Assembly: GCF_022605165.1 (NCBI RefSeq)
Contig: NC_063075.1
Location: 806,001 to 870,000, forward strand
Origin: Purpureocillium takamizusanense
Lineage: Eukaryota > Ascomycota > Sordariomycetes > Hypocreales > Ophiocordycipitaceae
Direction: 5' to 3'
Length of the DNA stretch: 64,000 nucleotides
Shown: piece by piece, positions 55,403 through 64,000 of the stretch
Layout of the letters: each line of letters opens with the position of its first letter
Position numbering within the stretch: the stretch's first letter is position 1
Made by a program: the position numbers and the translations under genes
Notes under the pieces: model-generated
Database searches by the model: none
The model's input: the letters and a program-made list of their open reading frames with translations, nothing else
What the model was told of the DNA's origin: nothing

Positions 55403-56898
55403 GTGCGACGAGTCGACGACCACCACCACGGACGGCTTGCTACCCTCCACTCTCCCGCCCCTCCTCGTCCTCTTCTTCTTCCCTCTCCGCGGCAGCAGCG
55501 GCAGCAGAAGCGGCGGCGGCGGCAGCAGCAGCATTGGCAAGGCACACCTGGGTGGGTGTTCATCCGTTCGTCCATCCATTCATCTATCTATCTAGCATCA
55601 ACTAGGGTTACGCGCACCTACTACGGGCGCGAACCCACCACCACCACCACCACCACCACCACCAACGTAGCATACCAACACACAGACAGAGTCGTATAAC
55701 CTACTGATACATTATATATCTTGCCCTACCGACGCGATATATATGTATTACTTTCGCCAAAAGAATCTCTTTTAATGAATGCCCTTTTGCTTTCCCACTT
55801 CGAACCACATCGTCCCCATTCCCCTCCCCGCCCCCCCTTTTTTGGCCCCCTCCTGCTCCTCCTCCTGCTCCTCCTCCTCCCTCTCACCCTTTATGAAGAA
55901 GCACACAAAACACCGGGCGCACACATACACACACACACACACATATACGAAGCATGCAGGCATGTCAACTTTGCAGCAAGGAGCAAAAGTCCCGAGCCCC
56001 CTCCCTCTCTGTCCGTCTCACGCATCCGCAACGCACGACGCACGACGGCCGATGCACGTTGCTCCTCCGCCCATCGTCAGTCGTTGTCGTCGTCGTCGCC
56101 CGCCCGCCCGCCCGCCATTTCAGTCCCGGTCTCCGCATGCAGTAGTTCCCCCCGCCTACGGCATGGTAGTGAAGCCGCCCCGCCCGAATGCAGATGAGCT
56201 GGAGAAACCCCCCCTGCTTCACGCGTCGCCCAGGACACTCGCCCAGAAGGGGGTAGCAGTAGTAGTAGCAGTAGTACTTCGTCATAGTAGTTGTCTTTAC
56301 ACGGCGGTACCCAGCCGCTCTCTGCCGTCTTGGATCGAACCGGTGCCTCGCATCGCGTTACGTACCATCATACATCGCACATATGAGCGGTGTGCTCGCA
56401 AACCGGCCCACAACGGGACGTGCCGCAGTCGCAGCCAGCACGGCATCACAAGTCTGCGACATATCGCGTCATGCTTCAAGCTCCAACTGCTGCTTTCTAC
56501 GGCTAGCACTCTCCCAACCTCGCCGTCCTCGCCCTTGCCCGCCTTCAGCCACACGTCCGCGTGCGCACCGACACATTCGACCTTTGAAGCAGTCCGAAAG
56601 CCATTACAAAACAAAACAAAAAAGGGGGCCAAAAAAGAGCCAAAGCACAAAAAGCCAGACAGTCATAGTGTACATTCCATGCCGCCCCTTTTCGCCGGTA
56701 CGCCAATGTTGTGTCTTCGTTTCGTCGCTTTCGTCGCCTCTACCGCAACAAGAGCCATCCCTATCTCATTACCCGACAAACCGTAGCGCAGCCGTCAATA
56801 ACACACAATTCCTTAGTGGTTGCAATGGTTTTCGGGCGCGTTGAGGCTGATAAAAACCCTGGTGGGACGTGGTGAGGCCGATGAGGAGGATGCACTAC

Positions 56899-59465
56899 CT
56901 ACTCAGAGTTCGACACGATGCGAATCCTGGCCTTGGGCGACTTGACCGTCGCCGTTGAAGAGACAAGCCGGCTTGCGGCTTTACCCTTGCCAGGAGAGAT
57001 CTTCTTACCCGGCTTCGCGTTCTCGTCGCCCACGGCGGCCACGATGGTGAGGCTCGAGGACCGCGAGGAGACCTGCTTCGTGCGCGCGAGTTGGCCATAC
57101 GTCTTGACCACCTTGGTACTGCTCGTCTTCTTGATGACGGCGCCCGTACTGGCGCGGCGGTTGGCAGGCGACTTGGTGCCCAAGGCCGCCTTCTTTGCGC
57201 TTCCGGCGATGCTGGAGACGCTCTTTTTGAGGGCCGTGGCGGCTCCCTTGGCCGCACCCTTGGCCGCCTTGAGGCTAGCATTGGACAGCGACCGCTTGAC
57301 GCCAGTCGCGGGTTGGATCTTGCGCTTCTTAGTCTTGCCGCCGTCGACCTCGTCGTCTCCGATGAGCTCCTTGAGCTTGCGCTTCCCGGCCTTGACCGTG
57401 GCCTTGACCGCCTTCTTCAAGTCCGCCTTGGGCGGCTTAGCCTCGTGCTTCTTGGGGCCCAAGACTCCGCGGCAATTGTGCGACCCACAGAGGCACCGTT
57501 GGACGTTCTTGGCCGAGAAAGGGTCGAAGTTGTAATCGTACGTCAGCTCGTCGCCCGTCATGATGGGTCTATCGCCCGCAAAGAGCGCCATTCGCGGCTG
57601 CCCTGAGACAATCCATTTAATCATCCGGCAGTTGGGGTTGCAGCTGTGGTTGACGAAGCGGGCGATGCTGCCGGTGGTGGCATCGATGATCATGTTCTGG
57701 TCAAAACTCATGAGATAGTAGCACTGCGACCGAAATTAGCGTCCGCCACTGAATCGTGTGAGGCCGATTGGCGGCAAGGCCATTCTCGTACCTCGTTATG
57801 CTTGTAGACTTCATTCATGCGGCGCTCGCACTCTTCCTCAGTGATGATCTCGCCCGTGTACTCCATGATGATCTGGTTGGGCTGGAAGCAGCGGTTGCTA
57901 CGCACACCGTAGCCGCGATCCGACGTCTTGATGACCTCGACGCCGACGCGATACTTGCCTCCCTTGGATCTCCGAGCCGTGAGGTCGGCAAAGGCTCGGT
58001 TGGTGCAATGCTCCTTGCCAATGTTGCAGTTGGTGGCGTCGCACTCATACAACATGATGCGGTTCTGGCAGCTCTCGCCGCAGCCGTCCTCGGGCTTGCA
58101 CACACACTTGGATTGATAGTCGTCAAGGTGCGGCAGCTTGCGCCAGACCTCCTTTGAGTCGCCGATGAACCGATCTGTAGAACCCAATGTTCATGTGAGT
58201 ATGAGAGCACGTGACTTGCGCGAAGGGCGCCAGGGGCAAGGGAAGTGTGCGGCTTGCTTACTCTTGGTCATCTTCTTCCACTCATCCGGCTTGGGCTGGC
58301 CGGGAGGCAGCGGGTTGCAGACGTTGTAGGGCAGCTTGAAGTCGCGGCCGGCGATGAGCATGCGCAAGCCCGTGTATATGGGCAGGGGCATCGTCTTGTT
58401 GACGCGACCGCTGGGGATGAGCTCAGGCAAGCCGGCGAGCTTCTTCTTCTCGCCCATGGTCAGGCCCTTGAACATGTCGACGGGGGCGTCCTGGCCGGCG
58501 TAGAGCCCCTTGGAAAGATATTTCTTGACGCGGCGCTGTTTCGTGTTGGTGATGGGCTCCGAGTCCTCCTTCTTCGGCTCAGGCTCGGGCTCGGGCTCGA
58601 CCTTGGCCTTCTTGCGGGCCGGGGGGGTCACAGGGGCGTTGGGGTCGACGAACTTGCCATTGGACCACACCGTGTGCAGAACGGGGCGTTCGTCAATGCC
58701 AGAAAACTCATTGGTGTCCTGGAGGCGACGCAGCTCGCGGGACATTTTTGTGACGCCCTTGTCGACGGCCTGGCGGCCCTTCTTGCCAATGCTGGAGAGC
58801 TTCGCTCCTAGCGAGGAGACGCCGCCGGCAAGGCGCGATGAGGGGCGAGAGGCGCGCGGCGATTCGCGAACCAAGCCCTGGCGGCGCGTGCGTGGGGAGG
58901 CGGGGGCGGAGAGGGCGGCGGGGGACCATTGGAGGTTCAACGCGTCGATGCCTTCCTGGAGAGCCTTGTGCTGCTTGCCCGTCGCGCTCGAGGGACTGGC
59001 GAGGGCCTCGATGCTGCCGATGAGAGTGTCGCCCGAGATGGTGCGGCGGCGCTTGCGGTCAGCCACGACATCGCCATTAGCGCGTCGCTTACCATGTCCG
59101 TCGGTGCCGCTGAGCTTGGCCAGGTTGTACACGGGGGCCGAGACACGTGCTCGCGAAGAGCGGCGCGCCGGAGTGTCATTGGGGGCGGGCTTGGAGCTCT
59201 CCTCGTGGGCCGAGGGGGCCCGCGACTCCTCTGGGTGAGGCGTGACGGCCACGAGGGCTGGCTCGCGGTTGTCGTCGTCGAGGTGGACGGGGGGCGCGTC
59301 GGCGGCGTCGTCGGCCACGGTGATTACATCGTGCTTGGGGGTATCTGAGTGCAGACTCTCGCTGTCAGCGACGGTGGTGGGCGGCGTCGAGCCCGAAGAC
59401 GCGAGATTCGAGGCAGTGTCGGTCGCGGCGGCGGAGACGCTGCTCGTCTCGACCAGGAGCGACAT
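56899..59465 (-). CDS. ash1: ASH1-type SET-domain histone H3K36 methyltransferase
   Basis: Chromatin enzyme of the AWS-SET-post-SET class; fungal ASH1 deposits H3K36 methylation linked to silencing. Three exons: 58262-59465 (ATG 59463-59465), 57792-58174 and 56899-57723, with introns of 87 bp (GTAAGC) and 68 bp (GTACGA), giving 803 residues. The N-terminal 350 residues are disordered and charged. The AWS region holds KCVCKPEDGCGESC and ECDATNCNIGKEHC; the SET domain has GYGVRSNRCF, MEYTGEIITEEECERRM, NHSC (554-557) and ELTYDY (588-593); post-SET is CLCGSHNC. No SRI or WW domain is visible, which favours ASH1 over Set2. The C-terminal 200 residues are Lys/Ala-rich, histone H1-like, probably DNA-binding. 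Both junctions restore family sequence (MTK-NRFIGDS and KHNE-CYYLMSF). Confidence 0.93.
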
Positions 59466-60608
59466 GATGCGAGACGTGTGAGCCAGGGTAGGGGACGCGG
59501 GCCTAACGCGTGTCCGCAAACATTCGCGACAGGGGACGGAAATGAGGAGAGGCGAGGCGAGGCACAAGAGCCAGGCAATGGAGGAGCGTCGCGGGTGTTG
59601 GCAGGCTCGGCGGCGGCTCGCGATGGAGACGGTGGTGGTGAGGTGTATGTTGTTGGCGTGTCGTGTGGTGGACGTGGAGGAGGCGGGCGTGGGATATTAA
59701 GGTGTGGTAGGTAGGTATGCAATTGCTGCGGGCGGGAGCGGCGCGGCGCAGCAGCACAGGTACCTTGGGTAATAAGCCCAGGTACTAATCCAGACGTGTC
59801 AACCTTGTGGCGGCCGGTCAGGGAGAGCGTCGAGCGCTGACTGGCAGGGACTGGCGGCTGTCTCCAGGTCTGTTAGTTGGGCACTTTCTGTCTGTGGCTG
59901 TCAGGGCAGGCACGCGCTCTAGCGCGATACAGCTCTGTACCGGGGCGCCACACACCCACTATCGAGAGCTGAGGTGAGCTGGGCTCTAGGTTCGTGGCAC
60001 AAGGGCCAGCCGGAGCAGGTGGTGGTATAATAAGAGGTAGTGTAGTAGCAGCGGACGGCGGCTACTGGACGGATTGGATGGAGCAGAGTCGACGCGCCGC
60101 GTCTTGCTGACTGACTGACCGATGCAGTCAGTACCTGCTGTCATGCATCCGTTAGTAGTCTGGTGAGGAGGAGACAGCCACCTCATCAGCCGCCTTGTCG
60201 AGGAGCGAGCAGCAGCAAACGCACCAACAGGTTACGGGACGCGCGCGCGTGCGTATGTGGGCGTGCGTGAGTGCGAGATGCGGCGCGCTCGAATGTCCCG
60301 CAAGACCGTTGCTCTCTCACGAGCGTCGAAGTCGCTTCGTTTGGCGTGGCTGGGGAGGGGAGGGACGAGGAGAGCTCACGGTGTGGTGCAGTTATGGAAC
60401 CACTTGGAAGTAATGTAGGTGGCAGAAACACGGGCACGCGGGCACGCGCGGGAAGAGGAGGGGAGGGGGGGGGGAGGGGAGAAGACGGGGTGGTGTTGAT
60501 GTGCTGCGTGCGTGCCGGTGGCCGTGACAAGGGAAGAAGAGGGAAAAGGGTGCAACGAGGTGGAACGGGCACCAGGCGGGATTTATTATGACGGGCCCCC
60601 AAGCAAGT

Positions 60609-60610
60609 AG

Positions 60611-60636
<26 letters not shown>
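60609..60636. repeat. (AAGC)n tetranucleotide repeat
   Basis: About six to seven AAGC units, noncoding, upstream of ASH1. Confidence 0.9.
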
Positions 60637-60644
<8 letters not shown>

Positions 60645-63600
60645 GGTCCAAGGGCGAGTGAGCCAAGGTGAGGCGAGGTGAGGCGAGGCAGGCAGCCGAC
60701 CTCCTTCCTTGTTCCTCTGTCGCTTTCCACTTCTTCCTCTCCCTCTCCCCTACCTAATGAGGTAACTCGCGATGGAAATCAAAGTGCACGCTTGCGTGCG
60801 TGCGCATGTCCGAAGCAGGCAGCTTACTCGTGCGTGCTGTGAGTCCGTAGTCGAGCTCCTCGTGATATCCATCTATCCCCTTGTCCTCTCCCCGCCCCCC
60901 GTGCTCACATCTCATTTACCTTGCAAAGCAAAGCGGCTCGAACGCGTCTTCGCATCCCCATCATCGGCCCTCATTGACACTCGCCCGCCGTTGCCCGCCT
61001 CGCCGTCCGACACTCTTGCATTCATGCCCAGCAGCTCCTGGCATTTCTCTACTTTGCCCCCTCTCCTCCTCCTCCTTGCTCGTGTCCCGGTGCGCGTGCC
61101 ATTTTGCCTCGTCGGCTCGTTGCAGTTATATGCCCGGCCTGCTCGTGGCGCTGTCCTCATCGCCACCGGTATTTGCCGCCCAACCCACTGTGTGCCCATT
61201 TCCGGGCACGACGAAGCCCGTCCGTCACAGGAGAGGGCCCCCTCCCCGTGATGATGGGCGCGTAAAAAAAACTGCGCCCATGACCTTGTCCGCATCGTTG
61301 TTTCGAGCCGTACTTGCTTGCTCCCCGGGGACGGCGCGCACCGACACCAAACCATGGAAGGGCCTGCCTTTTGTCTCTCGTCACGTACAAAAATACGTAG
61401 TGTGCACGTACTAGCATGTTACAAGACTCCGACCTTTGCCCACCCCATCCGTGCACCGTTCAGTGGCGCGCGCATCTGCGGCGGGACCACCGCTTGGGCC
61501 GATTTTGCATCGTGATGCGTTTTCATGGGGTTCCTCTTCATCAGTCGAGCAATCCCACGCACGGCGAGCTCATCCCGCCTGGGTTCCGCCCGGCAGCGCG
61601 TAACAAAAAAAAAAAAAAAGAACACATCGTCATATATCTCGCCCGTTTTGGACAGGGATCCGTCAGCAACTCGACTACGTGCTTCGTACGTGCAATATAC
61701 GTATAGTTCCAATCAGTCTATTCGAAGCGGGCACACGATAATTATCCATACTACTATTACCTGGGCTCGGCTGGGCTGAGGCCTAAGTCGCGCAACCTGC
61801 GCCTAGTCGCCCTTACTGACGCAAACACTCGCGGCTCAGAACATGATGGCAAACCGTGATGATGATGATGGACCCCTCCGCAAAGGGACGGGGACGAAAG
61901 CTTGAGGAGGCATTGACGCTCCGCTGTTCGAGACTTGGTCGTGGGCACTAGTTAGTTACGTGTTACGCGTGATCCCCTTCCCGCAGACTACGGCTGCCAC
62001 CGGGTTGTGCTCAGAAGAGCGCCGGGGGAGGGCAGGTCTCTCGCGTTGGTTCGACCACATGTGTTCGCGGCACTGGGCAGACGATCCCTCTCGTTCGCGA
62101 ATGCGCGTTGTCTGCCCGCCGCCCCATCCATCCAGCCAGGCTCCCAACAACGGAAGGGAGGAGGGGGGGGCTCGGCTTTCCCGGGGGAGGGAAAGAAGGG
62201 GTGGGTGTGGAGCAATAGCAGGAGAGACGAGCTCGAACACGCAGCATGGAGGAACGTGGACGGCGAAGGCCTTCATGCCTCCCCGAGTCAGGCCCGCGAT
62301 GCATGAACGGTGGGAGCCGCTGGCGTTTAAGCATATTTCCGGTTCTCCATGGCCCGTGATTACTTACAGTGCTTCCTTCGTACCTACGAATCCCACCCCG
62401 GGAAAAAGAAAAAGTAAAAAGGGGGAAATAGGAACAATAACGCGAAGAGCAATACTGGACGTAACGAAACTCCCGCGGCGGCGGCACTACATGTGCCCGA
62501 TGGATGCCGCTCGCGCGCGTAGCCGGGCCGGCCATCAGGACAGCGTTATTACCCTCGTTCGCGTTGGAGAGGGAAAGAGAAAAAAACGTGTGCTCAGTCA
62601 CCAGATTTTGGCGACATCAGCCAACCCGAGTCATTTTGCCTTCTTCATGCCAAGTACGCACAAAACTCCGCGCCTCGTCAGTCTCACTGCGCCCCCTGGA
62701 AGCTCCGACGACCGCGACCAACGCTTTTGCGTAACAACCGACAAACGGACGCGTAGACCTCGATCGGCAGCCCTGTCCGTCAAAAAAATAAAAATGGACT
62801 GGCGGCTAGCCCATGTTGCGTCTGCTTATTGCCATTTCCAATATATCAAAGGCGAAGCTACTACGTGCGTTGCAATTCGGTGCGTCCTGAGATTTCCGTC
62901 CCTGCCTATGAGTATCCACTCTTGTTTTCTTGTTCAATCTTGGCTCCTCGCTCGTGCCGCTTCTTCGAGCGCCGTCAGGCGCGTGATGCGCGCCTTCTGC
63001 TGCCGGACAGGTTACGCCACCTCGCCGGCCCCATCTTTGGCGGAGATAGTAGCGATAGCTTCCTCAGGTGGTACGCAGAGTGCAGAATCTGTACGTCAAC
63101 CTTTCCAGATAACTAGATTGTTTTCCCAGGATCCCATCTGGCTCCTCAGGCCTTTTGCCGTCCCATGCTAGAAAGTGGCAGCAGCAACGAACTCGAGCTT
63201 CTGCCTACCTGCTCAACGCCCACATGGTCGTCATGAGGCTGAGCAAAGTCCTCATGCAAAGTTTCAGCGCCGCAAGGGACGCACTTGGACTGTTTGGTCT
63301 CCTGATCAGCAAGATGGGCAAGAATATTACATACTAGCTCTCCGTGCCTCTCGTCAACATGGCGTTTTCATTCCAAAAACGCTGCCCGCGTGCCCCCGAT
63401 TACGGACGAACTACCCGAGAGCCGCAAAGAGGAAGAAAAAAGCACACGGCTAACTCCCGCGCACGCAGCAATCATCCTTCATATACCCTTATAATCAGAG
63501 ATAAATCAGGCGTAGGAGGAAAGCCCGCAAAGGATTGAGCCATGCTTGCTACTCACGTTGCTGCCCCAGACGCGTGCACTTTATAGATGGATGCGTCGAC

Positions 63601-63935
63601 TCCACTTTGTTCTTGCGCACGCGTGACGCGACAACGCAGGAGTCAGTCAGTCCCTCAACACCTATCCAACACCAACCGTAACGCCATCTATTGTTCGAAA
63701 TTTTTCAGTTTTTGTTCTTTTTAAGCAAAACCCCATTTTGTCGTCAAAAGAGGTCGTCGCGCAGGAGTGCTGCACTTAGGTAGTGATCAGTTCCTGCGCA
63801 TCATCCATCCACCGACCGTGAAGGCGACAAGGCCAGGCCGAACGGAACCCCGCTCGCAAAGCCGACAAACGCGTCCGCGGAGAAATCGGCCTGGACAAGA
63901 ACGCATGGGTATCGCCGCCCCCACTATGTTATCCT

Positions 63936-63941
63936 TATAAA
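63936..63941 (+). promoter_or_regulatory. TATA box of a possible gene starting at the right edge
   Basis: TATAAA lies 62 bp before an ATG that occupies the last three bases of the window (63998-64000). The spacing fits a short-leader fungal gene, but no coding sequence is available to confirm it. Confidence 0.3.
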
Positions 63942-64000
63942 CCCCTTTCGGCTCGGCCAGTAGAATTCCATCCGGGCTTCTACGAGAGAGACTACTAATG

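Larger units (their letters stand above)
54391..56898. other. Intergenic spacer, 2.5 kb, dense in simple repeats
   Basis: Between the SET-like gene and the ASH1 stop codon. Holds (CA)n near 54485-54499, the degenerate TAGG block at 55123-55215 and 55309-55345, (CCTG)n at about 55372-55402, (CCA)n at about 55637-55664 and (CCCG)n near 56098-56112. No gene supported. Confidence 0.6.
59466..64000. other. Gene-poor region, 4.5 kb, to the window edge
   Basis: Holds the ASH1 promoter and probably the 5' side of a gene beyond the edge. Contains (AAGC)n at about 60609-60636, GA/GT-rich tracts, an A15-type run near 61605-61619 and a TATA box at 63936-63941. The longest frame (61960-63171) begins with GTG, lacks any motif and is rejected. 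Confidence 0.55.

Noticed and set aside
56325..56350. Possible tRNA B box (GGTTCGATCC on the minus strand)
   Set aside because: Flanking bases do not form a T-arm stem and no acceptor or anticodon arm is present.
61960..63171. 403-codon plus-strand open frame in the right-hand gene-free region
   Set aside because: It begins with GTG, is Arg/Pro/Ser-rich, has no domain or motif, and overlaps several equally long frames; it looks like chance in GC-rich DNA.

Overview
The window reads as nuclear DNA of a GC-rich filamentous ascomycete, most likely a sordariomycete of the Hypocreales type. Evidence: spliced genes with short introns (about 50-90 bp, GTRNGY donors, CTAAC/CTGAC branch sites), a Pfa5-type palmitoyltransferase, a DUF6590 protein, a Git3-type receptor, an ASH1-type AWS/SET/post-SET methyltransferase and a very large fungal nonribosomal peptide synthetase (NRPS). 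The order-level placement is inference; no rRNA or tRNA was found.

Left third (1-17.7 kb), housekeeping and conserved genes: transportin/karyopherin beta-2 (minus, cut by the left edge), a PAC4-type proteasome assembly chaperone (minus) sharing a 383-bp promoter with a carnosine N-methyltransferase homologue (plus), a short-chain dehydrogenase/reductase (minus) whose intron holds an uninterrupted run of 55 G, a many-exon DUF6590 protein (minus), and an 815-residue coiled-coil protein of unknown function (plus).

Middle (17.7-38.7 kb), sparse and fast-evolving: a basic hypothetical protein, a coiled-coil hypothetical protein, three small same-strand ORFs (25.0-28.5 kb) that look distantly related to each other, a seven-TM Git3-type receptor, another hypothetical ORF and Pfa5. 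The long spacers are rich in microsatellites and in two recurring motifs, TACCTA/TAGGTA and the palindrome-like TACTYCGTAC.

Right third (38.7-64 kb): a 63-residue Cys-rich protein faces the 3' end of a single-exon 13.6-kb NRPS gene (39497-53062, minus; 4521 residues). Its order is partial C, then A-T-C three times, then A-T and a terminal C domain carrying SHxxxDxxS, the signature of fungal macrocyclising CT domains. There is no thioesterase and no epimerase. The likely product class is a four-residue cyclic peptide, or an oligomer of that unit if used iteratively. It is divergently transcribed from a 209-residue SET/post-SET-like gene across a 698-bp promoter containing a duplicated GCCTGACGT element. 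Pfa5 lies on one side and ASH1 on the other, and no P450, transporter, racemase or cluster regulator is visible, so the locus looks like a minimal orphan peptide cluster. The last 4.5 kb has no gene I can support; a TATA box and ATG at the very edge may start the next one.
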